From contig NZ_JAGJBZ010000003.1 in NCBI RefSeq assembly GCF_020010925.1, positions 1 through 64,000 of the forward strand: a stretch of DNA of 64,000 nt. Reading direction: 5' to 3'. The notes below the pieces were generated by a model. The model made no database searches. It was given only the letters and a program-made list of their open reading frames with translations, and had not been told where the DNA came from. A program made the position numbers and the translations under genes. Positions 1-8,736 of this stretch are shown here, piece by piece. Position 1 is the first letter of the stretch. Each line of letters starts with the position of its first letter. This DNA comes from Streptomyces griseiscabiei. Its GTDB lineage: Bacteria; Actinomycetota; Actinomycetes; Streptomycetales; Streptomycetaceae.

Positions 1-31
1 TCACCGGACCCGCACCCGACAACGCACCCCC

Positions 32-517
32 TCAGCCCGGCTCCGGCGGCAAGCCGACCCCCAACTCCTCGCTGATCGCCTCGCGCAGCCCGGCATGACG
101 CGCCCCGAGCGCGTGACGCCCGTCGCTCCACCGCTCCCGGGGGTACAGCCACACCGGTCGGCCGACCAGTTCCGCCGGCTCCCACCCGTATCTCGGCCAG
201 ACATGCGCGTGCAGAAACGGGTCCGTGTTGCCGAGGATCTCCAGGTTCACCCGCCGGAACGCCGGGTCCAGCCGCGCGCAGGCCCGCTCGACGGCCTCAC
301 CCAGCCGGTCCATGTCCGCGAGGAACGCCGCCCGCCGGGCCCTCGGCAGCTCCGAGAGCCGTTCGACCGCCGGGTCGTCCACGAGGAGCACGCAGTACCC
401 CGGCAGGAACTGCGTGTCCCCGATCACCGCGAACCCGGCCGTCAGCCTGCGCAGTACGGTCGGGTTCGTCCCCCGCAGCGCGCTGCCGATCCGGTCGTGC
501 CGCCAGTCCTCGGTCAT
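32..517 (-). CDS. HIT-family hydrolase-like protein
   Basis: A 161-residue protein with the HIT signature near residue 115, seen as LHAHVWPRY. The family (histidine triad) hydrolyses or transfers nucleoside phosphates such as diadenosine polyphosphates in the cytosol. The motif here is H-A-H-V-W, so the last histidine of the usual HxHxH triad is replaced by tryptophan. It may therefore be a divergent HIT protein rather than a canonical Ap4A hydrolase. I chose the ATG at 517 (MTEDWRHD) because conserved sequence begins there. Upstream in-frame starts at 538 (ATG) and 553 (TTG) have no better ribosome site. It is divergent from the VOC gene, and the gap carries three 11-nt direct repeats. Family call is solid; substrate unknown. 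Confidence 0.8.
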   Translation of the reverse strand: MTEDWRHDRIGSALRGTNPTVLRRLTAGFAVIGDTQFLPGYCVLLVDDPAVERLSELPRARRAAFLADMDRLGEAVERACARLDPAFRRVNLEILGNTDPFLHAHVWPRYGWEPAELVGRPVWLYPRERWSDGRHALGARHAGLREAISEELGVGLPPEPG

Positions 518-549
518 GTCCGGTGACTCTGCGATCATCGTTTCACCAT

Positions 550-582
550 CCAACTATCGTCCAACCATTGTCCAACTACCTT
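550..582. repeat. Three 11-nt direct repeats in a divergent promoter region
   Basis: The units CCAACTATCGT, CCAACCATTGT and CCAACTACCTT lie end to end between the HIT and VOC genes. The 11-nt period places each unit on the same DNA face, the arrangement used by OmpR/SARP-type winged-helix regulators. Binding by such a protein is inference. Confidence 0.5.
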
Positions 583-598
583 TCCTCCAGGAGCTGTT

Positions 599-1012
599 GT
601 GTCCGAAGAGCCCGTACCCGCCGTCCGTGAACTCCGGCTGGTCGTCACCGCCGCCGACTACGACGCCGCGCTGCACTTCTACCGCGATGTGCTGGGCCTG
701 CCCGAGCGGGCGGCGTTCTCGTCCCACGGAGGGCGGGTGTCGATCCTGGAGGCGGGCCGGGCGACGCTGGAGATCACCGACACGAAGCACGCGGAGTACA
801 TCGACGAGGTGGAGGTCGGCCGCCGGGTGGCCGGTCATGTGCGGGTCGCCTTCGAGGTGGACGACTCGACCGCGACCACGGCGAAGCTGGCCGCGGCCGG
901 CGCCGAGGTGATCGCCGAGCCGACCCGCACCCCCTGGAACTCGCTCAACGCCCGCCTCGAAGGCCCCGGCGACCTCCAGCTGACCCTGTTCACGGAACTC
1001 GGCGACGCCTGA
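599..1012 (+). CDS. VOC (glyoxalase/bleomycin-resistance fold) family protein
   Basis: A 137-residue single-unit vicinal-oxygen-chelate protein. The start reads EPVPAVRELRLVV, followed by YDAALHFYRDVLGLPE, the typical first beta-alpha unit, and it ends with a DLQLTLF strand carrying no obvious metal ligand. VOC proteins include glyoxalase I, dioxygenases and drug-binding proteins; nothing here decides between them. The GTG start at 599 has an AGGAG site 6-10 bases upstream. No operon partner follows: the next gene, argG, lies beyond a 20-bp tandem repeat and its own promoter. Function beyond fold is unknown. Confidence 0.85.
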   Translation: MSEEPVPAVRELRLVVTAADYDAALHFYRDVLGLPERAAFSSHGGRVSILEAGRATLEITDTKHAEYIDEVEVGRRVAGHVRVAFEVDDSTATTAKLAAAGAEVIAEPTRTPWNSLNARLEGPGDLQLTLFTELGDA

Positions 1013-1015
1013 CGA

Positions 1016-1055
1016 GGCCCGCAACAGCCCTCCACGGCCCGCAACAGCCCTCCAT
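1016..1055. repeat. 20-bp tandem duplication downstream of the VOC gene
   Basis: Two adjacent copies of GGCCCGCAACAGCCCTCCAY, differing only in the last base, follow the VOC stop codon. They do not form a hairpin. Probably a slippage duplication. Confidence 0.7.
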
Positions 1056-1111
1056 GGCGATCCACGGCCCCCGCGTCCCCCGCACGTGAGGGCCGTCACC
1101 GGAACCGCGCT

Positions 1112-2598
<1,487 letters not shown>

Positions 2599-2621
2599 CC
2601 GCCGACCCGAAGAAGTGGGAG

Positions 2622-2656
2622 GAGGCCGGCCCGGCGGTTCACGTCGGGCCGGCCTC
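2622..2656. terminator. Bidirectional hairpin between argG and the HEAT-repeat gene
   Basis: GAGGCCGGCCCG and its exact complement CGGGCCGGCCTC form a 12-bp stem with an 11-nt loop. The hairpin spans the stop codon of the convergent HEAT gene, so it can serve both transcripts. There is no clear U-run, as is common in Streptomyces. Confidence 0.75.
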
Positions 2657-4354
2657 TCCGTGTCGTTTCAGGTCGTCGAGGACGCGCCGGGCCGTGTAGC
2701 CGATCTGGCTGGGCGACGGAAGCTCCGCGAGCGCGGTGATCACGCCGAGCAGCTCGGCGGCCGAGGGCGCGGGGGGCGGTGCCTCGGGCAGCTCGCCGTA
2801 TCCGTCGACGTAGCGGCCGATCCCGCGCAGGGCCGCGTGACGGACCGGCTCGGAGGCGTCGTCGAGGTGGGCGAGGAGGACCGCGAGGTCGCTCTCGTCG
2901 TCCTCGTCCAGGACGCCGAGGACCGTCACCCTGACCTCCTCGGACGGGTGGTCGATCAGCCGTCGTACGGCGGGCAGGGTCTCGGGGTACGCGGCGAGCG
3001 CGTTGCCGGTGTACCAGAGGTTCCGCTCGTCGGTGGTCAGCTGGGTGAGCAGGGCCTTTGTCACCGCCCGGCGTCGTGGGCCCGGCGGCTCGTGGTCGCC
3101 CAGATGCGCCAGTCCCCTCAGCGCCCCGGTCCGTACCTCCGCGTCCGGGTCGGCCAGGAGCGGCAGCAGGGTGTCCACGGCGTCGGGGGCCGCGAGTTCG
3201 CCGAGGGCGGTGGCGGCGGTCGCCCGGACGTACGGGTGGCCGAGACCGGGGCCCAGGTCGGGCCCGGGACCGGCGGCGGCCGTCGCCGCGATCCACCGGA
3301 CCGCCGTCGGCGTACCGATACCGGCCAGCGCCAGTACGGCGCTCGCGCCCGCGCCCGGACGGTCCAGCCACCGTACGGCGGCGGGCACGGCCCGGGCGTC
3401 TCCGCGATCGCCGAGGGCGCGCAGCAACTGGGCGGCGGTGTCGGCGGCGGTCTCGGCCTCCAGCGCGGCGAGGAGCGCGTCGGCCGTCTCCGACGGCTGG
3501 AGCAGCGACAGCAGCGACTCGGGCGCTCCCGCCCGGCGCAGCGCGGAGAAGAGACCGTCGACCGCCCCGGACAGCCCCAGCGGTGCCGGCACCGCGCCGA
3601 CCGGGCCGTACCGCGGCTCCCTGGCGATGAGCAGCGCGCACATCCGCCGAACCTCGGGGCACTCGTCGCGCAGCCCGCCGAGGAACGTGTCGCGCAGACC
3701 GCGCAGTTGCGGGTCGGGCAGCATCTCCAGGGCCCGCGCGCGGGAGAGCCCGTGGCCGTGCCGGGCGGTCCGGATCAGCTCGTCCCGTACGAGCGGCTCG
3801 TCCCGGCGGGGGTAGAGGGCGCCCTGCGCGAGCCCCCACACATACGACCGCGGGTCGCCCAACAACCGTATGAGCACGGCAGGTTCGGCCGTCCCGCCCC
3901 GACTGTCCAGGCCGATCATCCCGTTGAGCCGCAGATGCCAGTCGGGGTCCTCCAACAGCCGCCGGAACGCCTCCGTGACGTCCGGCCCGGTCAGCGCCAG
4001 CCGTTCGGCCGCGAGCGAGGCCCGGCGCCGTACGAGCGGGTCGGCGTCGCCCATCAACCCGACGACCACCGGCCCGGCCTCCTCCCCGCCGAGCGGCCCC
4101 AGCCGGCCGAGCGCGTCCGCCGCCGCGGCCCGCACCGGGGCGTCGGGGTCCCCGGCCGTCCCCACGACGGCCGCGCCCACCCCGGCCACGACGTCACCGT
4201 GCTCGGCGGCGGCCCAACACCCCACCCGCCCCAGCCCTTTGACGGCGGCGGCCCGCCGCCCGGCCTCCTCCGACGCCAACTCCCGCAGGAAAAAGGCGAC
4301 CTGATGCGCCGCCCCACGCGCCCCACCGCCCCGAGTCTTCCGGAACCCGCCCAT
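2639..4354 (-). CDS. HEAT-repeat protein
   Basis: A 571-residue protein made almost wholly of degenerate 30-40-residue alpha-helical repeats with the pattern DxDAxVRAAAAxALGxLG, for example GDPDAPVRAAAADALGRLG near residue 60 and DPDAEVRTGALRGLAHLG near residue 385. HEAT repeats form solenoids that act as protein-binding scaffolds; no catalytic domain is visible. Repeats are seen from about residue 20 to 540. I chose the ATG at 4354 (MGGFRKTRGGG) because a strong GGAGGGGGAG ribosome site sits upstream. A longer open frame to 4585 has arginine/proline-rich filler. It is convergent with argG and divergent from a small hypothetical gene. Partner unknown. Confidence 0.8.
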   Translation of the reverse strand: MGGFRKTRGGGARGAAHQVAFFLRELASEEAGRRAAAVKGLGRVGCWAAAEHGDVVAGVGAAVVGTAGDPDAPVRAAAADALGRLGPLGGEEAGPVVVGLMGDADPLVRRRASLAAERLALTGPDVTEAFRRLLEDPDWHLRLNGMIGLDSRGGTAEPAVLIRLLGDPRSYVWGLAQGALYPRRDEPLVRDELIRTARHGHGLSRARALEMLPDPQLRGLRDTFLGGLRDECPEVRRMCALLIAREPRYGPVGAVPAPLGLSGAVDGLFSALRRAGAPESLLSLLQPSETADALLAALEAETAADTAAQLLRALGDRGDARAVPAAVRWLDRPGAGASAVLALAGIGTPTAVRWIAATAAAGPGPDLGPGLGHPYVRATAATALGELAAPDAVDTLLPLLADPDAEVRTGALRGLAHLGDHEPPGPRRRAVTKALLTQLTTDERNLWYTGNALAAYPETLPAVRRLIDHPSEEVRVTVLGVLDEDDESDLAVLLAHLDDASEPVRHAALRGIGRYVDGYGELPEAPPPAPSAAELLGVITALAELPSPSQIGYTARRVLDDLKRHGEAGPT

Positions 4355-4500
4355 TCCGCTCCCCCTCCGTAGCCCTCTGGGAGAACGACTCCTCGCACGG
4401 CCCGGGAGTTGTGCGGCTTCCCGGTGGCAGGTCGGCGCCGCCGGTCGGACACTGAAGGTGTGGCAGTCCAGGGCCTCTTCGGCGTGGAGGTGTTTCCCCG

Positions 4501-4938
4501 ATGACGAACCTTGACGAGCCGACGGCCGCGGGCGTACGGAGCGGGACCGGATGGGAGGCGTACTGCCCGGAGGAGGACCACGCACCGGACGGCACCGTGT
4601 ACGGCACCCGCGAGGACGCCGACCGGGCCGCTGTCGCGCACAATGCGGAATTCGCTCCGCCGCATCACGCTCGGGCGCGGGTGCACATCCCCGACTTCGA
4701 CGAGCGTCTGAAGGCGCTCAGCGACGAGCAGTCCGAGGCGCTGGAGCAGGCCGCGCTCGTGGTCGTCGGCGCGCGCCATGAAGCCGCCGCCATGTTGACG
4801 CGGGTCGGAGCGGCGCGTTTCGCCGACGACTGGTTCGGGAGCCGGTGCCGTACGTGCGGGTGCTCGGAATACGTGGGCGACGCCGCGAAGTGCGGCAGGA
4901 GCGGCTGCCGGCACTCGGCGGCGCGGCACGCGACCTGA
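4501..4938 (+). CDS. Hypothetical protein with C-terminal Cys/His cluster
   Basis: A 145-residue protein I do not recognise. The ATG is preceded by GGAGG nine bases upstream. Residues 15-60 are acidic and mixed, residues 65-105 look helical (ERLKALSDEQSEALEQAAL), and the end holds CRTCGCSEY, then CGRSGCRHSAARH. These are enough cysteines and histidines for one zinc site. Zinc binding is inference. It reads away from the HEAT gene and has no obvious operon partner. Confidence 0.7.
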   Translation: MTNLDEPTAAGVRSGTGWEAYCPEEDHAPDGTVYGTREDADRAAVAHNAEFAPPHHARARVHIPDFDERLKALSDEQSEALEQAALVVVGARHEAAAMLTRVGAARFADDWFGSRCRTCGCSEYVGDAAKCGRSGCRHSAARHAT

Positions 4939-4978
4939 GGTGGTCCGAGATGGACCGAGGTGGCCTCGGCTGCCTCGG

Positions 4979-5215
4979 CTAGTCGTTGTCGCCGTTGTTG
5001 CGGTTGCTGGACGCGGTGTTCGCGCGGCGCACCACCTTGCTCGCCACCTCCGTCGTGCGGGCCACGCCGCGCGCCCAGGCGGGCGCGTCGCCTCGGGCCG
5101 TCCAGTAGACGCAGACGCAGCCGCCGAGCGCGAGCAGGATGACGACGGACAGAATGAGGACCAGCACGGTTGTTGCTCGCTCTCTGGCGGGCCGAGGTGG
5201 ACAGTTGTCGACCAT
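4979..5215 (-). CDS. Small single-pass membrane protein
   Basis: A 78-residue protein with one hydrophobic segment, TTVLVLILSVVILLALGGC, then a short polar tail ending SNRNNGDND. The hydrophobic stretch ends in a Gly-Gly-Cys that is only loosely like a lipobox. The start is uncertain: ATG at 5215 has a weak ribosome site, and an in-frame GTG just before the membrane segment would also serve. Upstream on the same strand lies a second small membrane protein. Function unknown. Confidence 0.5.
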   Translation of the reverse strand: MVDNCPPRPARERATTVLVLILSVVILLALGGCVCVYWTARGDAPAWARGVARTTEVASKVVRRANTASSNRNNGDND

Positions 5216-5315
5216 AGCCAGATAGAGGTCGCACTCGTACGGTCGTTCCTGATCCGGACCGTCCCGTGACGGACCCGGTACCGGAGATACGGGACCCGGT
5301 CGCCCCGGCTCACGC

Positions 5316-5534
5316 TCAGGCGTGCTGCCGTCGGCCCTGACCTTGACCCTGCCTCTGATCCTGGCCCCGGCCGCGCAGCAGGCTGACGCCCGCGCCGAGC
5401 GAGACGACGCCCATGCCGACGGCGGTCGCCACGCCCTGCGCTCCGTCGACGACGAAGGGGGCGGCCGCCGCGACGACGAGGTTGAACAGGAACAGGAACC
5501 ACAGGACGGGCTTCGAACCGAGCAGGGCCTTCAT
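5316..5534 (-). CDS. Small two-pass membrane protein
   Basis: A 72-residue protein with two hydrophobic stretches, VLWFLFLFNLVVAAAAPFVV at residues 10-29 and ATAVGMGVVSLGAGVSLL at about residues 36-53, followed by a Gln/Arg/Gly-rich tail. AAGGAAA sits seven bases before the ATG, supporting the start. Small integral membrane proteins like this are common in Streptomyces and generally uncharacterised. It may be co-transcribed with the next small membrane gene, 100 bp downstream. Confidence 0.65.
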   Translation of the reverse strand: MKALLGSKPVLWFLFLFNLVVAAAAPFVVDGAQGVATAVGMGVVSLGAGVSLLRGRGQDQRQGQGQGRRQHA

Positions 5535-5626
5535 GGGACTTTCCTTTCGGGGGGAGTCACGAGGCCGTTCCGACCTCGTGCTTCAACGATCCCGTCCGGC
5601 GGTCCGGGTAACGAGGGAGTGCTCTC

Positions 5627-5664
5627 CCGGACCGGGGGTGTAGCGGGCTACACCCCCGGTCCGG
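5627..5664. repeat. Perfect 18-bp inverted repeat with 2-nt centre
   Basis: CCGGACCGGGGGTGTAGC is followed by GG and then by its exact complement. The element lies between two divergent genes, 30 bases before the ATG at 5694, so it sits upstream of both rather than at a transcript end. It could be an operator or a 5'-leader hairpin. Confidence 0.8.
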
Positions 5665-5693
5665 ATGTCAGTGGCGGGCGGTACGTTCCGGCC

Positions 5694-6317
5694 ATGGGGA
5701 TCTACCTGGTGAGCGTCGACGCAGAGGAGTGGTTCGATGCGGAGGGGGGTGAGGAGGAGGACGAGGAGGAGGACGAGGAGGAGCTGCGGTGGGGGCGGGT
5801 CGCCTCGGCGTTGAACGAGGAGCTGCGGCGGCGGGGGCTGCCGTCCTACGACTCGGTGCCCGAGGAGGCGGAGTTCGTCCGTGGCTCCGGGCAGGCCTTC
5901 GAGGAGAAGCTGGTCCCGCCGATGGACGGGTTCGTCAGGCTGTGCGACGCCCACCTCACGCACGAGGAGGCGGAGCGGCTCTGCGGCTGGTCGGTGCTGG
6001 TGCCGCTGCCGCTGGAGGAGGACATCGAGCTGGACGTCGAGACCGGCTACGCGGACTCGGCCGTCGTCGCCGGCGCCCCTCAGGTGCTGGCGCTCGCGGA
6101 GCGGCTCGCGGCGGCCGTCGTACTGCCGCCCGAGACCCCGGAGATGTGCGACAACCTCGACCTGACCACGTGGTTCCTGGACGGAGACGCGAAGAGACTG
6201 GCGGCGACCCGCCCGGGCCCCTGGGCCGACGACCTCGACACGGCCTTCTACGTCGCCCTCTATCTGCGCGCCGCCCAGCACTCGCTCCGCCGAGGCTGCC
6301 CGATCGTCTACGTCTGA
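5694..6317 (+). CDS. Hypothetical acidic protein
   Basis: A 207-residue protein beginning MGIYLVSVDAEEWFD, with a run of Glu/Asp at residues 20-30. The rest is mixed and soluble in character, with no membrane segment or signal peptide. I do not recognise a catalytic motif. The ATG at 5694 begins the plausible coding stretch. An open frame continues upstream to 5322 but is antisense to another gene. There is no good ribosome site, and an 18-bp perfect hairpin sits 30 bases upstream. Downstream is a convergent TetR gene. Confidence 0.65.
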   Translation: MGIYLVSVDAEEWFDAEGGEEEDEEEDEEELRWGRVASALNEELRRRGLPSYDSVPEEAEFVRGSGQAFEEKLVPPMDGFVRLCDAHLTHEEAERLCGWSVLVPLPLEEDIELDVETGYADSAVVAGAPQVLALAERLAAAVVLPPETPEMCDNLDLTTWFLDGDAKRLAATRPGPWADDLDTAFYVALYLRAAQHSLRRGCPIVYV

Positions 6318-6353
6318 CGCGCCCGCCCCGAGGTCCGGCCGCGCCCCCGGCCG

Positions 6354-6971
6354 TCACGCCAGCGTCGCGAACGCCTCGTCCAGGAGGGCCACCAGATCGA
6401 GGTCGCCGTCCGAGGCGGTCCAGTGGTCGAGGGCGATGGTGAGGCAGTCGATGGCGGCGGCGGCCCGTACGGTCTCGGCGAGGGCCGGGGGCCCCGAGGA
6501 GCCGTGGCGTGCGGCGAGGGCCCGGGCCAGCGTGGGCCGCCAGCCGTGCTGTTTCTCCAGCTGGCGGGCGCAGAGCGCGGGGGTGTCCCGGACCAGCCGG
6601 GCGGTGGCGAGCGAACCCGCCGGGTCCTGGTGATAGCGCTGGATGACCGTGTCCAGCGCCCGCCGCAGCGCCGTCCAGTCGTCCTCGTCGGCGGGGCGGG
6701 CGCGCAGCGCGTCGGCGACCCAGGTGCCGTGCGCGTCGAAGGCGCCGAGGACGGCGTCCTCCTTGGTGCCGAAATAGCGCAGGAACGTGCTCCGGGACAC
6801 CCCCGCGGCCGACGCCAGATCGTCGAGCGTCACCTTGTCGAAGCCGTCGCGCAGGAACAACTCGAAGGCCACCTGGGCCAGTTCGGCCCGTACGGCGGCC
6901 CGTGCGATGTCCCTGGTGTTCGCCCGCGCGGTCTCCCCCGCCTTGGGTGCCGCTCCGCTCGCTCCGCTCAC
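6354..6971 (-). CDS. TetR-family transcriptional regulator
   Basis: A 205-residue repressor-type protein. The N-terminal helix-turn-helix is clear at about residues 30-75: FELFLRDGFDKVTLDDLA, AAGVSRSTFLRYFGTKEDAV. The C-terminal ligand domain is as divergent as expected. It is divergently transcribed from an F420-reductase-like gene and a dienelactone hydrolase, so it likely controls that pair and itself. The GTG start at 6971 is the farthest upstream option and lacks a strong ribosome site, so the true N-terminus could be some residues shorter. Confidence 0.9.
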   Translation of the reverse strand: MSGASGAAPKAGETARANTRDIARAAVRAELAQVAFELFLRDGFDKVTLDDLASAAGVSRSTFLRYFGTKEDAVLGAFDAHGTWVADALRARPADEDDWTALRRALDTVIQRYHQDPAGSLATARLVRDTPALCARQLEKQHGWRPTLARALAARHGSSGPPALAETVRAAAAIDCLTIALDHWTASDGDLDLVALLDEAFATLA

Positions 6972-7010
6972 CCCGCGATGCTACCGCCGGACGACCCTCG
7001 CTTGCAGGTG

Positions 7011-7051
7011 TGAGCCTCAGTGGCTACCGTGACACTCAGTTTCACCTTTGG
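7011..7051. promoter_or_regulatory. Possible TetR operator region
   Basis: The short gap between the TetR gene and the reductase gene holds AGCC-TCAGT-GGCT (7013-7025) and a GTGA/TCAC pair just after it. These are short dyads in the expected place for a TetR site. The exact operator is not certain. Confidence 0.3.
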
Positions 7052-7086
7052 TATCCATTCTCACCGCGGACCGGAGACCTGTCGCC

Positions 7087-7839
7087 ATGACCAAGACCCT
7101 CGGACTCATCGGCAGCGGCATGATCGGCGGGGCGCTGGCCCGGCTGGCCGTCGCCGCCGGACTGGACGTCGTCCTCAGCAACTCGCGCGGCCCCGAGACC
7201 CTCGCCGACCTGGTCGGCGAGCTCGGCGCCCGCGCCCGCGCCGCCACCCCCGCCGAGGCCGCGCGCGCCGGTGACCTGGTGGTGGCCACGGTCCCGCTGC
7301 ACGCCTACGCACGGCTCTCCGCCGCCGACCTGGCGGGCCGGACCGTGATCGACACCATGAACTACTACCCGGAGCGCGACGGCCGCCTCGCCGAGCTGGA
7401 CGGGTCCGAGCTGACCTCCAGCGCCCTGGTGCAGCGGCATCTGGCCGACTCGTACGTGGTCAAGGCGTTCAACACCATCGACTTCCGGCGGCTGCTCACC
7501 AGCGCCCGGCCCGCCGGGGCCGCCGACCGCAGCGCCCTGCCGATCGCGGGCGACCACCCGGCGGCCAAGGCGGAGGCGACCGCCCTTCTCGACGCCCTCG
7601 GCTACGACACGGTCGACCTCGGCCCCCTCGCCGACAGCTGGCGCGCCGAGCCGGGTACGCCGGTGTACGTCACGCCGTACCTGGCGGAGCGCCCGGCCGG
7701 GCTGAGCCAGGAGGAGGCGGGGCGCTGGTTCTTCGAGACGCCGGGTGTGCCGGTCCCGGCGGCCCGGGTGCGGGAGCTGACCGACTCGGCCGTCCGGGGC
7801 GAGCCGGGCGGCTCCCTCATGGCCCTCGCGGGCGACTGA
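7087..7839 (+). CDS. NADPH-dependent F420 reductase-like oxidoreductase
   Basis: A 250-residue Rossmann protein. The dinucleotide-binding motif GLIGSGMIGGALA sits at residues 5-17 and is followed by SNSRGPETL, the usual place for NADP phosphate recognition. MNYYPERDG and VVKAFNTIDF are typical of the F420H2:NADP+ oxidoreductase / NADP-binding dinucleotide reductase family, which moves hydride between NADPH and a substrate or F420. The ATG at 7087 starts the domain directly. An upstream GTG at 7048 would add 13 poorly conserved residues. It is followed 104 bp later by a dienelactone hydrolase and is divergent from a TetR regulator. Whether it really uses F420 cannot be told. Confidence 0.8.
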   Translation: MTKTLGLIGSGMIGGALARLAVAAGLDVVLSNSRGPETLADLVGELGARARAATPAEAARAGDLVVATVPLHAYARLSAADLAGRTVIDTMNYYPERDGRLAELDGSELTSSALVQRHLADSYVVKAFNTIDFRRLLTSARPAGAADRSALPIAGDHPAAKAEATALLDALGYDTVDLGPLADSWRAEPGTPVYVTPYLAERPAGLSQEEAGRWFFETPGVPVPAARVRELTDSAVRGEPGGSLMALAGD

Positions 7840-7943
7840 GAGCGCCTGACGGCCCGACGGTGCCCGACCGCGCCTGAGCGGGGCGCTCCCGCCTCCGCCA
7901 CCTCCTCGCCGCCCCACCCCTCGCATCAGGAACGAGCCCACCC

Positions 7944-8735
7944 ATGACCTCCACCCCCGCCGCCTCCGCCGCCTCCTCCACCCCCTCCGTACGCGCCTTC
8001 CCGACGGACATCCCGACCCCCGACGGGACCGTCGACGCGCATGTCTTCCACCCGGCCGACGGCGGGCCGCACCCCGGCGTCCTGCTCTACATGGACGCGT
8101 TCGGGGTGCGTCCGCATCTGAAGGGGATGGCGGAGCGGCTGGCCGGGGCGGGGTACGTGGTCCTGCTGCCGAACGTGATGTACCGCGGCGGGCGGGCGCC
8201 CCTGGTGGAGCTTCCCGCGTTCATCGACCCGGCGGAGCGGCCGGAGATCATCGAGCGCATCCGTCCGGCGATGCGGGGGCTGACCCCGCAGGCGGCGATG
8301 CGGGACGCCGGGGTCTACCTGGACCGGCTGGCCGCCTCGCCCCTGACGAACGGCGGCCCGGTCGGCGTCACCGGCTACTGCATGGGCGCGGGGCTGGCGC
8401 TGCGTACGGCGGGCACGTACCCGGAGCGGGTGGCCGCGGCGGCCGGGTTCCACGGGGCGTACCTCGCGACCGACGCGCCGGACAGCCCGCATCTCCTCGC
8501 CGACCGCGTGACCGCCGAGCTGTACTTCGGCCACGCGGACGACGACTCCACCAACCCCGCCGAGCAGATCGCCCGCCTCGACAGGAGCCTCACCGCCGCC
8601 GGTGTCCGCCACCGGGGCGAGGTCTACGCGGGCGCCCACCACGGCTTCACCCAGGCCGACACCGCCATGCACAGCCCCGAGGCGACGGAACGCCACTGGG
8701 CCGCACTGCTGGACCTGCTGGCCCGCACCCTCTGA
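7944..8735 (+). CDS. Dienelactone hydrolase family protein
   Basis: A 263-residue alpha/beta hydrolase. The nucleophile is a cysteine in GYCMGAG near residue 145, the acid is probably in GHADDD near residue 198, and the base is the histidine of GAHHGF near residue 232. This Cys-Asp-His triad is the hallmark of dienelactone hydrolases, which open lactones in aromatic degradation, though many Streptomyces members have unknown substrates. A GGAAC site precedes the ATG. It probably shares a transcript with the reductase before it. It ends one base before the stop of the convergent Tat-exported hydrolase. Confidence 0.87.
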   Translation: MTSTPAASAASSTPSVRAFPTDIPTPDGTVDAHVFHPADGGPHPGVLLYMDAFGVRPHLKGMAERLAGAGYVVLLPNVMYRGGRAPLVELPAFIDPAERPEIIERIRPAMRGLTPQAAMRDAGVYLDRLAASPLTNGGPVGVTGYCMGAGLALRTAGTYPERVAAAAGFHGAYLATDAPDSPHLLADRVTAELYFGHADDDSTNPAEQIARLDRSLTAAGVRHRGEVYAGAHHGFTQADTAMHSPEATERHWAALLDLLARTL

Positions 8736-8736
8736 G

